Positions 33,963-45,015 of a stretch of DNA of 64,000 nt are shown here, one piece after another; position 1 is the first letter of the stretch; each line of letters opens with the position of its first letter. The position numbers were made by a program, and so were the translations under genes. Location of the stretch: positions 30,105 to 94,104 of the forward strand of contig JARLHX010000274.1 of the NCBI GenBank assembly GCA_031292035.1, given 5' to 3'. This DNA comes from Negativicutes bacterium (GTDB lineage Bacteria > Bacillota_C > Negativicutes > Sporomusales_B > JARLHX01). A model generated the notes under the pieces. That model worked only from the letters and a program-made list of their open reading frames with translations, did no database searches and was not told where the DNA came from.

Positions 33963-34361
33963 TTACACCACAGAGATAGGAAAGGATTCTGTGGCTACAA
34001 GTTGATTTTCTGTATTCAGCAAACTCATTCGCAGCTGATATACACCTTCAGTGGTTAAATCAATATTTTCCATCAACAGGGTATTGACTTGGCGGTAGGT
34101 GCTGTCTTCCAGGCTAAAGGGGCCGTTATCACCTGCTGCCACCACTCTGCCGTCAGGTGCAACAATTTCGGTCTTTTCTCTATACCCAGTTTGGCCGGCA
34201 TCGTCGACGCCCCGCCAAATAGTCAAAATTGTGAATGGTTGGGAATATCCCATAGTATACTGGCTAAATTCATTGTGGATGGTGTGACGGCCTTCAGCGT
34301 CAGTGGTGACTCCCTCACAAAGAAGAGCTGCCTGTAATTGCGGTATTGTATTTTCCATCAT
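33963..34361 (-). CDS. Uncharacterised beta-sandwich protein, possibly DUF6941-like
   Basis: A 132-aa soluble protein rich in beta strands. The start (PQLQAALLCEGVTTDAEGRHTIHNEF) and the end (GVYQLRMSLLNTENQLVATESFPISV) recall the DUF6941 family of unknown function. ATG without a convincing ribosome binding site. It lies divergent to the plus-strand membrane protein gene. Confidence 0.7.
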   Translation of the reverse strand: MMENTIPQLQAALLCEGVTTDAEGRHTIHNEFSQYTMGYSQPFTILTIWRGVDDAGQTGYREKTEIVAPDGRVVAAGDNGPFSLEDSTYRQVNTLLMENIDLTTEGVYQLRMSLLNTENQLVATESFPISVV

Positions 34362-34453
34362 GATCCCCCAGCCTTCCTGTCATATGTTCCAAGTAAAGTT
34401 ATTCCCAAGAAAGATGAATTTATGTATAATGGGAAGAGCTAGGATCAGGAAAG

Positions 34454-34858
34454 GTGGCGGCAGTAGTGGAAAAGAGACCCTTTTGGTGGAACCTGTTTCC
34501 TCCAGACCTCTCGGGCGGATTAATCATCATTATTCTGTTCCTGGCACTGATTGCGATCGGTAATATTCTTAATACCTATAATGCGCTGAAAGCCACAGAA
34601 GACTCACAGGCGCTATGGTCGGCCGCGGCGACAGCTTGCTATATTCTGCCGACATATGGTCTGTTTCGCCTGAAACGCTGGGCCAGGTGGTTTGAGATTG
34701 TCTTTTCCCTCATTCTTGTAGTCTTGGGTCTGGTGGTCCTGGTTTTTTCCAGTTTTATCGTCGGGCTTTTTATTATTGTTATCCACGGTCTGATTGCCCG
34801 TTATCTTCTATCTGCCAAAGGCCGGCGCGCTTTCTATCCTCCACCGGTAACAGATTAA
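34454..34858 (+). CDS. Small membrane protein of unknown function
   Basis: A 134-aa protein with about three membrane helices ([16 protein letters not shown], a middle one, and [17 protein letters not shown]) and a basic C-terminus. I recognise no family. The GTG start is uncertain because AGGAAAG abuts it; a second GTG 12 bp later is possible. It overlaps the convergent ygiQ-like gene by 4 bp. Confidence 0.6.
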   Translation: MAAVVEKRPFWWNLFPPDLSGGLIIIILFLALIAIGNILNTYNALKATEDSQALWSAAATACYILPTYGLFRLKRWARWFEIVFSLILVVLGLVVLVFSSFIVGLFIIVIHGLIARYLLSAKGRRAFYPPPVTD

Positions 34859-36768
34859 GAACGAGACTTGCGCTTCGTAGACTTGGGGGAACCCAAGTCT
34901 TTTTTTGTTTGTCGTTTATTTCGTCCCGGGGAAATCACTCTTGTCTTGGGGTGTTGACCCGGAGTTGTCTTTTGCTTCAGCGGCCGGACGAGACATTTTG
35001 GGCCGGTGCCAATCAAATCCTGCCGGCCAGCTTTAACCAGCGCCTCCACAACGAAGGGGAAGTTTTTGGGGTCCCGATACTGCAGCAGGGCTCGCTGCAG
35101 CTTTTTCTCATGGGGATCTTTCGCAACATATACAGCTTCTCCGGTTAAAGGATGGATTCCCGAATAGTACATACAGGTAGATAGACTTCCTGGGGTTGGA
35201 ATGAAGTCTTGAACCTGTTCTGGACGATAGTTCATTTCCCGGAGGAATTCGGCCAGTTCGACGGCTTCCTTCAGACCGGCACCGGGGTGGCTGGACATGA
35301 AATAAGGGACAAGATACTGCTCCTTGTTTAAAGACTCGTTCATCTGTCGGAAGGCAGAAGCAAAGCGGAGATAAACGTCCTTCCCCGCCTTGCCCATTAA
35401 ACGGGTAACTTTTGGTGATACATGTTCGGGGGCGACTTTAAGCTGGCCGCTGACATGGTGTTGGCACAATTCCCGCAGAAAATCCGGGTCGGCGGCGGCC
35501 AGAAGATAATCATAGCGAAGACCTGAGCGGATGAATACTTTTTTCACTCCCGGCAATTGTCTGAGGGCACGCAATAGACCAAGATAGTCGCTGTGATCGG
35601 TGGTCAGGTTGGGACATGGTTTGGGGTAAAGGCATTGCTTACCCTTGCAGGCGCCTCGCTCAGACTGCTGCTGGCAGGCCGGCAAACGGAAATTGGCAGT
35701 AGGACCGCCGACGTCGTGGATATAGCCTTTGAAATCCGGTAAGCGGATCAATTGTTCAGCCTCATTAAGGATGGATTGCTGACTGCGGGGCTGAATAATC
35801 CGGCCCTGATGAGAAACAATGGCGCAGAATGAGCAGGCGCCATAGCAGCCGCGGTGGCTTACCAGACTGAATTTTACCTCCTGAATGGCCGGGACTCCTC
35901 CTGCTGCCTCATAACTGGGATGGTAGGTGCGCTGGTAAGGCAGATCGTAGATTTCATCCATTTCCGCAACAGAAAGGGGCTGCGCCGGAGGATTTTGCAC
36001 CATGTACATCTCACCATGATGCTGAACAACCGTTTTTCCCCGAATCGGATCCTGTTCAAGGTATTGCAGTTTAAAAGCTTCGGCAAAGACGCGCTTATCA
36101 GCAGTCACCTCGTCAAAACTAGGCAAGATCAAATGATTCCAAAGATGTTCAAGCGAAGTAGCCGGATAACAGGTTCCCTGAACGCCGCGGATATCGGCAA
36201 CCTTGATTCCTGCCGCCAACTGGTCGGCGATCTCCTTAATCTGTCTCTCCCCCATCCCATAGACTAGGAGGTCGGCCCGACTGTCGATCAGAATCGAGCG
36301 GCGGACGCTGTCCGACCAAAAGTCATAATGGGCGAAACGTCTGAGACTGGCTTCGATTCCACCGATAATCAGCGGAACATCTTTCCATACTTCGCGAACC
36401 CGGTTAGCGTAAACGATGGTAGCCCTTTCCGGTCGACGGCCAGACTGACCTCCGGGGGAATAATTGTCGGTGCTGCGGAATTTTTTGGCGGCGGTGAATT
36501 TATTCAGCATGGAATCGAGGTTGCCTGCCGATATCAACACCGCCATCTTCGGCTTGCCGAGCTTTTTGAAATCGGTGGTAGTGCGCCAGTCGGGCTGCGA
36601 AATAATGCCGACCCGCCAACCCCACTTTTCTAACAACCGACAGATGATCGCCGGCCCGAAGCTGGGATGGTCAACATAGGCGTCGCCGCTAATGAAGAGA
36701 AAGTCAAGCTGGTCCCAACCCCGTTCTGTCATATCCTTTTTGCTTATCGGTAAAAATTCTTGTGTCAT
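34855..36768 (-). CDS. YgiQ family radical SAM protein
   Basis: A 637-aa protein. The N-domain ([17 protein letters not shown]) is B12-binding-like, then a radical SAM core with [19 protein letters not shown] (CxxxCxxC) and the C-terminal YgiQ domain. A second cysteine cluster ([13 protein letters not shown]) is typical of the family. The last ~40 residues are Lys/Arg/Ser/Thr-rich and probably disordered. The reaction is not established. ATG with AGGAG upstream. Confidence 0.92.
   Translation of the reverse strand: MTQEFLPISKKDMTERGWDQLDFLFISGDAYVDHPSFGPAIICRLLEKWGWRVGIISQPDWRTTTDFKKLGKPKMAVLISAGNLDSMLNKFTAAKKFRSTDNYSPGGQSGRRPERATIVYANRVREVWKDVPLIIGGIEASLRRFAHYDFWSDSVRRSILIDSRADLLVYGMGERQIKEIADQLAAGIKVADIRGVQGTCYPATSLEHLWNHLILPSFDEVTADKRVFAEAFKLQYLEQDPIRGKTVVQHHGEMYMVQNPPAQPLSVAEMDEIYDLPYQRTYHPSYEAAGGVPAIQEVKFSLVSHRGCYGACSFCAIVSHQGRIIQPRSQQSILNEAEQLIRLPDFKGYIHDVGGPTANFRLPACQQQSERGACKGKQCLYPKPCPNLTTDHSDYLGLLRALRQLPGVKKVFIRSGLRYDYLLAAADPDFLRELCQHHVSGQLKVAPEHVSPKVTRLMGKAGKDVYLRFASAFRQMNESLNKEQYLVPYFMSSHPGAGLKEAVELAEFLREMNYRPEQVQDFIPTPGSLSTCMYYSGIHPLTGEAVYVAKDPHEKKLQRALLQYRDPKNFPFVVEALVKAGRQDLIGTGPKCLVRPLKQKTTPGQHPKTRVISPGRNKRQTKKDLGSPKSTKRKSRS
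34879..34907 (+). terminator. Terminator for the small membrane protein gene, inside the convergent coding end
   Basis: AGACTTGGG-GGAA-CCCAAGTCT followed by TTTTTTT on the plus strand. The hairpin lies within the last ~25 codons of the convergent radical SAM gene, encoding its Lys/Ser/Pro-rich tail. Confidence 0.75.
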
Positions 36769-36798
36769 GTCCTGCTCCTCTTAGCCAGCTTCGGTTTA

Positions 36799-36846
36799 AA
36801 AAGCAAAGCTGCTGGAAAAAGTTCCGGGGGGACTTTTCAGCAGCCG
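36799..36846 (-). terminator. Terminator after the RodZ-like gene
   Basis: GCTGCTGAAAAGT paired with ACTTTTTCCAGCAGC (one bulge) then TTTGCTTTTT on the minus strand. Confidence 0.8.
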
Positions 36847-36854
36847 CTACCACT

Positions 36855-37616
36855 TTATGGTTTTTGAATATTAGTCGTTGTGGCGGAAAAGGTTTTCTCG
36901 ATAACTTCCCCGTCTCCCCCCTGTTTCCCCTGTGGCTGACCGTTGAGGGTCAGACTGACGTTGCCGGCATTGCCCAGCTTGATGGTAATATTTCGGTCGG
37001 CGTTCCAGGTGAAGGATTCTCCGGTCTTGGGAATACCCTCATACACATTTTTACCATCAGCACTCACTAGCGCCCAGGAAGGCCCGGAAAAACTAGCGAC
37101 AATTACCACCGGTTTCGCAGCCGGGGCGGCCGGTGTAGCGGGAGTCGTCGGCGTTTGTACGGCGAGTGGCGGCGGTTGCACCGGCGGGGCCTGTGTTTGG
37201 GGCGCCGGTTTAGGCGGCGGCGAAGACGGCTCAGGGGCATTTAAGTAAGACAGCCCCAGCCAACCGCCACCGACAAGAACGCCAATCACAACCAGCCCGA
37301 CCATCCATTTACCGGCTGATCCTCCGCCACTGGATTGGGCCTTGCGCTCGTTTTTGACAGGCTCGGCTGGTATTTCGGTTGGCGGAATCTGGCTCTGGCG
37401 GTAAAGATTAACCATTTCCTGTCCGTTCAGACCCAAGAAATTGGCGTAGTTACGGATAAAGCCTTTTAGATAAACTTCTCCTGGCAACACACTGTACTTG
37501 CCGTCTTCAATGGCCTGAATATATATAGCGCCGATGCTTGTTGCCTTTTCCACGTCTTTGACCGAGATGCCTTCCTTTTCCCGGGCGGCGCGCAGAATGT
37601 CACCTAGCGTTTGCAA
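36855..37616 (-). CDS. RodZ-like cell-shape/cytoskeletal protein
   Basis: A 253-aa protein. N-terminal HTH_25 domain (LGDILRAAREKEGISVKDVEKATSI ... YLKGFIRNYANFLGL), one membrane helix near residue 115 (WMVGLVVIGVLVGGGWLGL), a Pro-rich linker (~135-170) and a C-terminal DUF4115 beta domain. RodZ links MreB to the elongasome. The start is a TTG with AGGAGG 8 nt upstream. It lies downstream of mnmH. Confidence 0.9.
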   Translation of the reverse strand: MQTLGDILRAAREKEGISVKDVEKATSIGAIYIQAIEDGKYSVLPGEVYLKGFIRNYANFLGLNGQEMVNLYRQSQIPPTEIPAEPVKNERKAQSSGGGSAGKWMVGLVVIGVLVGGGWLGLSYLNAPEPSSPPPKPAPQTQAPPVQPPPLAVQTPTTPATPAAPAAKPVVIVASFSGPSWALVSADGKNVYEGIPKTGESFTWNADRNITIKLGNAGNVSLTLNGQPQGKQGGDGEVIEKTFSATTTNIQKP

Positions 37617-37630
37617 AACATCTACCTCCT

Positions 37631-38662
37631 TTAAGTTAAGTAATCTATGATTTGACAGGACGCTTGGTCCAGGTTTTCGGCGTCGACGATATAGTCAAAT
37701 GTGGCAGGATCGGCTTTTTCATAGCCATAAAGAATATCATAATAATCAACAAGCAGGATTCGCACGACATCACGTACCTGACCGGCAGCAAAAGCGGTCA
37801 GAAGTTTTTCCGTCTTGGCGATACCCAGGCGGTTTTTCAGTGAACTGAGACTGGCGGCGATCTCGTCGCGGTTGGTAGCAAAGATGTCGAGATATTCCTC
37901 CATCAGTCGCGAAACGCGGGTTTCGACAGTAGCGTGGGCGAGGATTTTTCTGCCGTGTTGCATGGCCTGGTAGAGGACATTTGGCAGATAGACATTGCCG
38001 ATGCGTTTGCTTTCACATTCCACAAGTATGAAGGGTTGATTTTGCAGTCGCTGCAATTCAGCCAGCAAGGCGGCGTCAAAATTTTGGGCGGTAGCTGAAC
38101 GTCCCAGGCCGACTTGTCCAAAAGCAGAGCCGCGATGGTTTGCGAGTTTTTCCAGGTCTATCACCGGCAGACCGCGCTCGGACAACATTGTCAATAGTGT
38201 GGTTTTCCCCACACCGGTTGAGCCGCACAGCACGACAATCGGTGGCAGAGTCGCAAAATTCTCTAATGAGTCCAATATGTAGCGGCGATAATTTTTGTAG
38301 CCGCCAAGAAGCTGTCGAGCCGGAATGCCCATCAGTTCCAGTACGCTTACCACTGCTTTTGAGCGCATACCGCCACGCCAGCAATAAACGATGACTGTGC
38401 GTCCAGTCTTATATTGTTGGCGGATTTGACTGACGATTTCTGGCAGTTTGCCGGAGACCAAGGTCAACCCAAGTTTTTTCGCCTCATCTGGACCTTCGAT
38501 TTTATAGATGGTGCCAACTTGGCTGCGTTCCAGATCATCAAACAGCGGAACATTGATCGCACCAGGAATCCGGCCGTTTTCATATTCGGCCGGGGAACGC
38601 ATGTCAATATAGATCGGATTATCGAGTTTTAGAGCGTCTTCGAGTGAAATGATAGCATGCAA
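37631..38662 (-). CDS. mnmH: tRNA 2-selenouridine synthase
   Basis: A 343-aa protein (also called SelU/YbbB) with an N-terminal rhodanese domain whose catalytic Cys lies in VYCWRGGMRS (position ~93) and a C-terminal P-loop domain (CGSTGVGKTT). It converts 2-thiouridine at the wobble base to 2-selenouridine using selenophosphate. Its presence suggests that the organism makes selenophosphate (selD elsewhere). ATG start with weak ribosome binding site. Confidence 0.94.
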   Translation of the reverse strand: MHAIISLEDALKLDNPIYIDMRSPAEYENGRIPGAINVPLFDDLERSQVGTIYKIEGPDEAKKLGLTLVSGKLPEIVSQIRQQYKTGRTVIVYCWRGGMRSKAVVSVLELMGIPARQLLGGYKNYRRYILDSLENFATLPPIVVLCGSTGVGKTTLLTMLSERGLPVIDLEKLANHRGSAFGQVGLGRSATAQNFDAALLAELQRLQNQPFILVECESKRIGNVYLPNVLYQAMQHGRKILAHATVETRVSRLMEEYLDIFATNRDEIAASLSSLKNRLGIAKTEKLLTAFAAGQVRDVVRILLVDYYDILYGYEKADPATFDYIVDAENLDQASCQIIDYLT

Positions 38663-38738
38663 AAATTCTCACCAACAGTCTTCGAAACTTATACTATTAT
38701 TTTGCGCTGTCGCAGGCATTATGCGCAAGAGCTGATTT

Positions 38739-40898
38739 TTAGTTCTGACTGAAATAGCGGGAGTAAACCTGATCTGAGGTCATCAGAATATCTCTGGCTT
38801 TACTGCCGATATTCGGTCCAATAATCTTCATCTCTTCCATTGTATCAATTAGTCGAGCGGCGCGGGTATAGCCAACGCGAAATTTTCGCTGCAGCATGGA
38901 AACAGATGCTTGTCCCGTTTCCAGTACCATCCGGACCGCTTCTTCCAACAATTCATCTTCGAATGTTTCCCTGGCATTTTTTTCACCGAATTCTTCATAC
39001 GCAGTGACGCCTTCGGTATATTCGGGCTCTGACTGACCTTTTAAATAAGCGACCAATTCTTCGACTTCGCTGTCGGAGATAAAAGCTCCTTGTAGGCGTA
39101 AGGGTTTAGAAGAACCTACGGGATAATAGAGCATATCCCCTTTGCCGAGAAGCTTTTCAGCACCGGCCATGTCGAGAATGGTGCGGGAATCAACCTGTGA
39201 CGAGACGGCAAAAGAAATGCGGGAAGGAATATTTGCTTTGATGGTGCCAGTGATCACATCCACCGACGGACGCTGAGTGGCCAGAACCAGGTGAAGCCCG
39301 GCAGCCCGGGCCATCTGCGCGAGACGGCATATGGCGTCTTCTACGTCTACCGGCGCGACCATCATCAGATCGGCAAGTTCATCAATAATAATAACAATCA
39401 GCGGCAGGCGGTCGTCTTCGATCATGTCGTTATAACGGCTAAAGTCACGAACACCGGCTGCGGCAAATAAGGCGTAGCGGCGCTCCATTTCCTGAACGGC
39501 CCAACGCAGGGCGGCTGAAGCTTTTTTGGCGTCGGTAATAACCGGGGTCAAAAGATGCGGAATCCCATTATAGTTGGATAGCTCCACTACTTTCGGATCA
39601 ATCAGCAGAAATTTGACTTCATCCGGCCGGGCTTTGAACAGGATGCTGACAATCAGGGTGTTTATGCATACGCTTTTCCCAGAACCGGTGGCGCCGGCAA
39701 CCAATAAATGCGGCATTTTAGCCAGGTCGGCCATGATCGGCAGACCGGTGATATCTTTACCCAGAGCTGCAGTAAGACGGGAATTGGCGCGTTGATACTC
39801 TTGGCTTTCCAGGACTTCGCGCAGCGGCACGCTGAACACTTCCTTGTTGGGGACCTCGATGCCAACCGCTGCCTTGCCAGGGATAGGAGCTTCGATACGG
39901 ACGCCCGGGGCGGCGAGTTTCAAAGCGATATCATCCGCCAGACTGACGATCCGGCTGATTTTAACCCCTGGAGCGGGTTCCAATTCGTAGCGAGTGACAG
40001 ACGGCCCCTGGGAGGCGTTGACTACTTTTGCTCCCACGCCGAAGTTGTCGAGGGTTGCTTCCAGCAAGCGGGCGTTGTCAGATAGCTCCTTGGTGGTTTT
40101 TAGTAGACGCGGCTTGGTTGCCTTTTTTAACGAATTAATGGAAGGCAATTTGTATTGAGCCAATGCGGCTGGAACAGGCGGTAACGGCGTCAGATCGGCC
40201 GGAGGTAGGTCTTGTTTGGCTCCGGCTTTTGGCGGAGCAGGCGGTCGCGGGACCGCTTTGACGGGCGGATATTCCCTTGGCAGATCACGATCCTGATTAT
40301 AAAAGCTCGGACCATCTTCGGCTGAGGATGAAGCTCCAACCGTATTTTCCCAGGTGCAGGCTACCGCTTGACGGGCGTTGATCAGACTTTCGGATGCTTT
40401 GTCTTTGGCGAATACTAATGTCTTTGCCAAAGACCATGTGGTAGAAAGAACAACCGAGCAAAGGGATAACCCACTTAGGACAATAATACTGCCAGAGATA
40501 CCAAAGAGCTTTCGCAAGGAAAATAGGATCATTCCCCCGACGAGCCCGCCACCTGGTACCAGGCTTTCAGGCAGTATTTCCTGATTGAGCGGTATTTTAA
40601 AATGATGATAGATGGCAAGCAATAAAATATAGGTCAGGAAAAGCCCCCAAAATTTGATAGAATAGTCAATCGCCCGACGTGTCCACACATAACGCGAAGC
40701 AATGGCTAATAGCAGGAGCGGCAGAACCGACGCGCCGATTCCGAAAGCATAACGGAGAAACTTGGCGATAAAGAGCCCAGCCGGGCCCGTGTTCAAGCCG
40801 ACTAGGCTGGCCAATGTAAAGATAGCGGCAATGCCTAAGACAATGCCGGACAATTCGTATTTCAACTCAGCGGAGAGCTCAGAAAACAGCCGTAGCAA
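38739..40898 (-). CDS. DNA translocase FtsK/SpoIIIE
   Basis: A 719-aa protein with four or five N-terminal membrane helices (residues ~15-165), a Pro-rich linker (~200-250), the alpha/beta motor with Walker [14 protein letters not shown] and Walker [16 protein letters not shown], and a C-terminal gamma winged-helix domain ([18 protein letters not shown]) that reads KOPS/SRS. It moves chromosomes through the division or sporulation septum. The position before ylzJ/tepA matches SpoIIIE of Bacillus. TTG start with GAGGTG upstream. Confidence 0.96.
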   Translation of the reverse strand: MLRLFSELSAELKYELSGIVLGIAAIFTLASLVGLNTGPAGLFIAKFLRYAFGIGASVLPLLLLAIASRYVWTRRAIDYSIKFWGLFLTYILLLAIYHHFKIPLNQEILPESLVPGGGLVGGMILFSLRKLFGISGSIIVLSGLSLCSVVLSTTWSLAKTLVFAKDKASESLINARQAVACTWENTVGASSSAEDGPSFYNQDRDLPREYPPVKAVPRPPAPPKAGAKQDLPPADLTPLPPVPAALAQYKLPSINSLKKATKPRLLKTTKELSDNARLLEATLDNFGVGAKVVNASQGPSVTRYELEPAPGVKISRIVSLADDIALKLAAPGVRIEAPIPGKAAVGIEVPNKEVFSVPLREVLESQEYQRANSRLTAALGKDITGLPIMADLAKMPHLLVAGATGSGKSVCINTLIVSILFKARPDEVKFLLIDPKVVELSNYNGIPHLLTPVITDAKKASAALRWAVQEMERRYALFAAAGVRDFSRYNDMIEDDRLPLIVIIIDELADLMMVAPVDVEDAICRLAQMARAAGLHLVLATQRPSVDVITGTIKANIPSRISFAVSSQVDSRTILDMAGAEKLLGKGDMLYYPVGSSKPLRLQGAFISDSEVEELVAYLKGQSEPEYTEGVTAYEEFGEKNARETFEDELLEEAVRMVLETGQASVSMLQRKFRVGYTRAARLIDTMEEMKIIGPNIGSKARDILMTSDQVYSRYFSQN

Positions 40899-41064
40899 AA
40901 CACAACACCTCAGTGTATAATTTTCTACAAACTGCCTTGAAATCCTTTATTTAGGCCAAAAAGACTTATCCTTCCCGCCTCTATTTTAACGGATTTTCAA
41001 TGTCTTATGTTTTCGATGCGCTGAATGAACGAATCGCCGATTATCTTTATATGGTGCGGAGATA

Positions 41065-41096
41065 ATCAAGCACTCTCTAAAGCGAGAGTGCTTGAT
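41065..41096 (-). terminator. 13-bp perfect hairpin over the end of ylzJ
   Basis: ATCAAGCACTCTC and GAGAGTGCTTGAT with a 6-nt loop. The hairpin covers the last codons and stop of ylzJ and has no T-run, so it could act as an mRNA end-stabiliser or weak terminator. Confidence 0.55.
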
Positions 41097-41319
41097 CTTG
41101 CACAGGGGCGGGTTGATAGCGAAGAACAGTCCCCGGTTGAATCTCCGGGCGCAGGAAGTCCTCTGGTGCAGAGGACAAGATACGGACAACCCGGCGCTCA
41201 TTGTCGGAGATTCTCTCTACCATCATTTTGGTTCCGGCATAGTCAATGTCTTCAAATGGACTGGGGCTGTATTCTGAAGAGAATACCAATTCGAGTGGCA
41301 TCACCGTCCACAAAATCAT
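41077..41319 (-). CDS. ylzJ: YlzJ-like protein
   Basis: An 80-aa protein matching the YlzJ-like family ([27 protein letters not shown]). The position between tepA and spoIIIE is as in Bacillus. It overlaps tepA by 4 bp. The function is unknown. Confidence 0.9.
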   Translation of the reverse strand: MILWTVMPLELVFSSEYSPSPFEDIDYAGTKMMVERISDNERRVVRILSSAPEDFLRPEIQPGTVLRYQPAPVQDQALSL

Positions 41320-42089
41320 TGTGTCAACCCCTTGTTTGCTTTGCAGGCTTTTATCAATTCCTGGAGTTTAGCGAGAGCCTGAGAAACGCCCCCCACATTG
41401 TCGATTAACCCGAGTTTAACTGCATCCCTGCCGACGACTGACGTTCCGATATCACGGGAAAGTTCGCCAGTCTTATATAGCAACTCCTTCCACTTGTCTT
41501 CTTGCATTTTAGAGTGTTCTACAACAAATTTATTAACTCTATCCTGCATTTTTTCCAGATAATCAAAAGAACTTTGGGCCCCGATAACCAGTCCTGTCAA
41601 CCGAATTGGGTGTATGGTCATGCTGGCGCTTTCGACAATAAACGAATAGGTGGCTGATACAGCGACCGGTACGCCAATACTGTGGCCGCCGCCCAAAACG
41701 ATCGACACCGACGGTTTGGACATACTGGAAACCATCTCGGCGATGGCCAAGCCGGCCTCCACATCACCGCCAACCGTATTCAGCAACAGTAGCAGCCCTT
41801 CAATCTCCTGACTTTGCTCGATAGCCACCAGCTGGGGCATAATATGTTCATATTTTGTTGTCTTGTTTTGAGGTGGCAGGGTCATATGGCCTTCGATTTG
41901 ACCGATGATGGTCATTACGTGGACATTGCTTTTGGCTGTGGGGATCTCAGTGCTTCCCATTTCTTCGATATTCTCGGTTGTTGTATTCTTTTTCTTTGAC
42001 GAACGGCTTTTAGCTGGCTCGGGAGGCATCTGGGGATGGGGATGTTCTGTGCCGGGCGGTTCAACTGGTGAGGCATCTGAAATGGTCAT
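41316..42089 (-). CDS. tepA: ClpP-class serine protease, translocation-enhancing protein TepA
   Basis: A 257-aa protein of the ClpP/crotonase fold. The Pro/Lys-rich N-terminal stretch is followed by [21 protein letters not shown] and [15 protein letters not shown], which holds the position of the catalytic Ser (GHSIG). B. subtilis TepA assists protein export or spore formation. I chose the ATG with GGAGGGA 7 nt upstream rather than the first ATG. Confidence 0.9.
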   Translation of the reverse strand: MTISDASPVEPPGTEHPHPQMPPEPAKSRSSKKKNTTTENIEEMGSTEIPTAKSNVHVMTIIGQIEGHMTLPPQNKTTKYEHIMPQLVAIEQSQEIEGLLLLLNTVGGDVEAGLAIAEMVSSMSKPSVSIVLGGGHSIGVPVAVSATYSFIVESASMTIHPIRLTGLVIGAQSSFDYLEKMQDRVNKFVVEHSKMQEDKWKELLYKTGELSRDIGTSVVGRDAVKLGLIDNVGGVSQALAKLQELIKACKANKGLTQ

Positions 42090-42179
42090 TGTATTCCCTC
42101 CGTTGATTACTTCCTCCATAGTATTGTCCGAGGACACGGTTTCATACCATTTTGATGCAATCACTATAAACACCGTATA

Positions 42180-42212
42180 AAAAAAGCAACCTCGATTGAG
42201 GTTGCTTTTTCG
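42180..42212 (-). terminator. Terminator after RNase J
   Basis: AAAAGCAACCTC-AATC-GAGGTTGCTTTT then TTTTA on the minus strand. Confidence 0.9.
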
Positions 42213-42225
42213 ATATTGATTGTAA

Positions 42226-43887
42226 TCAGACTTCCATGATGATCGGCAGAATCATCGGCCGGCGGCGGGTTCGCTCATAAAGATATTTGCCCAGCGCGTC
42301 GCGTACATTCGATTTGATGGTAGACCACTCGGTAACACCATTTGCTTCGCATTTTTCCAAAGCCAGTTTCACCTTGTCTTTTGCGTCATCCATCAGCTTT
42401 TCGGATTCGCGTACATAGACAAATCCTCGGGATACGATATCTGGTCCGGCTACCACACAAGCGCGTTGTTTGTCCATTGTGATAACAACGATCAAGATCC
42501 CGTCCTGAGATAACTGCCGCCGGTCGCGAAGGACAATATTGCCTACGTCACCCACTCCGAGTCCGTCAACCAAGACGTTGCCGGATGTGACTTTCGACAG
42601 GATTGTTCCTTTGTCGGCGGTAAATTCCAGTACCTGGCCATTCTCGGCGACAAAGATATTTTCCCGTACCATTCCCATTTCCTGGGCAAGTTTGGCGTGT
42701 TTCACCAAATGACGGTATTCACCGTGCACCGGGATGAAAAATTTGGGACGGATCAGATTGTGAAGCAGTTTAAGTTCTTCCTGGCTGGGATGGCCTGATA
42801 CATGGATTCCTGAACCTGCTTCATAAATAACGTCCGCGCCTTGGCGCAGCAGGAAGTCGATGGTCCGGGAAACCATTTTTTCATTCCCGGGGATCGGGGT
42901 CGCAGAGATAATGATGGTGTCGCCTGGCATGATATCAACTTTCCGGTGATCGGACATCGCCATCCGGGTCAAGGCCGACATCGGTTCTCCCTGACTGCCG
43001 GTGGTCATGATCACAATCCGGGAAGATGGATAATTGTTGATTTCGTCGATGTCAATCAAAACACCCTCTGGGAAGGTGAGATAACCCAGTTCTAAGGCGA
43101 TGCTGACGACATTGACCATGCTACGCCCGAGTACGGCGACCTTCCGGTCGTATTTACAGGCTGTATCGACAGCTTGCTGGATGCGATGAACATTAGAAGA
43201 AAAGGTGGCGATGATGATTCGATCCCTTGCATTGCGGAAGGTTTCATCAAATGTATTACCGACAACCTTTTCACTGGGAGTGTAGCCAGCGCGTTCCGCG
43301 TTGGTACTGTCAGCCAAAAGAACCAGTACTCCTTGATCACCCAGTTCAGCGAAACGATGAAAATCGGTGACTTTTCCGTCGACCGGCGTTTGGTCAAATT
43401 TGAAATCGCCAGTGTGAACAATGGTTCCGAGCGGGGTTTTAATCGACAGAGCAACGGCGTCGGCAATGCTATGGCTGACCCGAATGAAGCCGACCTGGAA
43501 GGGACCGATATTAACCTGGTCGCCCGCATTCACAGGAAACTTGGCGTTGGCTGTAACATGATTTTCTTTCAGCCTGCCCTCAAGAATGCCTAGCGTCAAA
43601 CGAGTGCCATAAATAGGCACATTTAACTGCTTCAGGACATAAGGTAGGGCACCGATGTGATCCTCGTGGCCGTGAGTCAAGACAATGGCTCGTACCAGAT
43701 CTTTGTTGTCCAACAAATAGGATATATCCGGGATGACTAAGTCAATGCCCAGCATATCATCGTCGGGGAACATCAGGCCGCAGTCAACCACGATGATATC
43801 GTCACCATAACGAATAACCGTCATGTTTTTACCGATTTCACCAAGGCCTCCCAGAGGAATGATTTGAAGTTTTAGTGGATTTGCCAA
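42226..43887 (-). CDS. Ribonuclease J (metallo-beta-lactamase/beta-CASP)
   Basis: A 553-aa exo/endoribonuclease. Metal ligands [12 protein letters not shown], the beta-CASP domain, and [30 protein letters not shown]; a C-terminal RNase J dimerisation domain follows. The locus position (dapA-rnj-tepA-ylzJ) matches B. subtilis rnjB. I chose a TTG 10 nt after GGAGGT; the GTG that overlaps the ribosome binding site is less likely. A strong promoter lies upstream and a terminator downstream. Confidence 0.94.
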   Translation of the reverse strand: MANPLKLQIIPLGGLGEIGKNMTVIRYGDDIIVVDCGLMFPDDDMLGIDLVIPDISYLLDNKDLVRAIVLTHGHEDHIGALPYVLKQLNVPIYGTRLTLGILEGRLKENHVTANAKFPVNAGDQVNIGPFQVGFIRVSHSIADAVALSIKTPLGTIVHTGDFKFDQTPVDGKVTDFHRFAELGDQGVLVLLADSTNAERAGYTPSEKVVGNTFDETFRNARDRIIIATFSSNVHRIQQAVDTACKYDRKVAVLGRSMVNVVSIALELGYLTFPEGVLIDIDEINNYPSSRIVIMTTGSQGEPMSALTRMAMSDHRKVDIMPGDTIIISATPIPGNEKMVSRTIDFLLRQGADVIYEAGSGIHVSGHPSQEELKLLHNLIRPKFFIPVHGEYRHLVKHAKLAQEMGMVRENIFVAENGQVLEFTADKGTILSKVTSGNVLVDGLGVGDVGNIVLRDRRQLSQDGILIVVITMDKQRACVVAGPDIVSRGFVYVRESEKLMDDAKDKVKLALEKCEANGVTEWSTIKSNVRDALGKYLYERTRRRPMILPIIMEV

Positions 43888-43988
43888 AAAAATATACACC
43901 TCCGACCGGTATTAACCGGTATTAAAATTGGAATTAGCCGCTCGTCACAAAAAAAATTGAAAATCCGCCGCTCCGTCCATTCGTTACC

Positions 43989-44017
43989 ATTATAGCTTAC
44001 TTCTCTGTCTGGAACAA
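43989..44017 (-). promoter_or_regulatory. Sigma-A promoter of the RNase J gene
   Basis: TTGTTC, a 17-bp spacer and a perfect TATAAT on the minus strand. Confidence 0.75.
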
Positions 44018-44058
44018 GTGGCATGCAAGGCTATTATTTGCGAATGATAGGGTAATAT

Positions 44059-44095
44059 GTAAAAAGACCCACCCTAAAAAGGATGGGTCTTGATT
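44059..44095 (-). terminator. Terminator of the dapB-asd-dapG-dapA operon
   Basis: AAGACCCATCC-TTTTTA-GGGTGGGTCTT followed by TTTAC on the minus strand; the stem has one G-T pair. Confidence 0.85.
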
Positions 44096-44102
44096 TAATT
44101 GG

Positions 44103-44984
44103 TTATAAAACAGCCAGATTCTGCATGACTTGACGAATTTGATCGGTTTCACCTGGCGTGGAAGAAATGAGTGGCGGCCGGAGAGGACCGGCGTTGAGAC
44201 CGAGCAGACTAACCGCAGTTTTGATCGGGATAGGATTGGTGGTAACAAAAATGACTTTGAAAAATGGCAATAACTCCAAGTGAAGTTCTTTGGCTCGAAG
44301 GCTGTCGCCATGGACAAATGCGGTTACCATTTCTTGCATTTTGGTTCCGACGGCGTGGGCCGCCACGCTGATGACCCCTACCCCTCCCACGGCCAGTATC
44401 GGTAAAGTGAGACTGTCATCACCGCTGTAAACCAGGAAGTCTTTCGGGGTGGTCCGGATGATTTCCGATACCTGATCCAGACTGCCGCTGGCTTCTTTGA
44501 CGGCGACGATATTCGGGATCTCTGCCAGCCTGGCGATGGTTGGTGGTAGAATGTTAGAACCGGTGCGGCCCGGAACATTGTAGACGATTATCGGCAGGGT
44601 CGTGGACTCGGCAATCATTTTAAAATGTTGATAAAAGCCTTCCTGGGGAGGCTTATTATAATAAGGTCCCACCAGCATTGCTCCGTGTACACCCAGCTTT
44701 TCCGCTTCCTTGGTGAAAGCGATAGACGCAAAGGTGTCGTTAGAACCGGTGCCGGCAATGACAGAGGCCTTATCTCCTACTGCCTCCAGAACGGTACTGA
44801 ACAATTTCAGTTTTTCATCATGGGTAAGAGTTGCCGATTCACCGGTGCTGCCAGCAACGACCAATCCGTCAGAGCCATGAGCAACAAGATACTTCGCCAG
44901 TTTGGCCGCTTCCTGGTAATTGACGCTGAAATCCTCGTTGAAGGGTGTAATCATTGCAGTTAAAATCCGACCAAAAGGTTTCAT
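44103..44984 (-). CDS. dapA: 4-hydroxy-tetrahydrodipicolinate synthase
   Basis: A 293-aa TIM-barrel lyase that condenses pyruvate and aspartate semialdehyde. GSTGESATLTHDEKLKL, YYNKPPQEGFYQHF, YNVPGRTG and the Schiff-base Lys in VAVKEASGS are all present. I chose the ATG with AGGGAGGGG upstream; an open frame extends further but lies in dapG. It is the last gene of the lysine operon. Confidence 0.97.
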   Translation of the reverse strand: MKPFGRILTAMITPFNEDFSVNYQEAAKLAKYLVAHGSDGLVVAGSTGESATLTHDEKLKLFSTVLEAVGDKASVIAGTGSNDTFASIAFTKEAEKLGVHGAMLVGPYYNKPPQEGFYQHFKMIAESTTLPIIVYNVPGRTGSNILPPTIARLAEIPNIVAVKEASGSLDQVSEIIRTTPKDFLVYSGDDSLTLPILAVGGVGVISVAAHAVGTKMQEMVTAFVHGDSLRAKELHLELLPFFKVIFVTTNPIPIKTAVSLLGLNAGPLRPPLISSTPGETDQIRQVMQNLAVL

Positions 44985-45015
44985 TTGTATTCCCCTCCCT
45001 TGTGCCTTTTCTAAT

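Noticed and set aside
43997..44317. 106-codon minus-strand frame near the dapA end
   Set aside because: Out-of-phase shadow of dapA that runs through its terminator.
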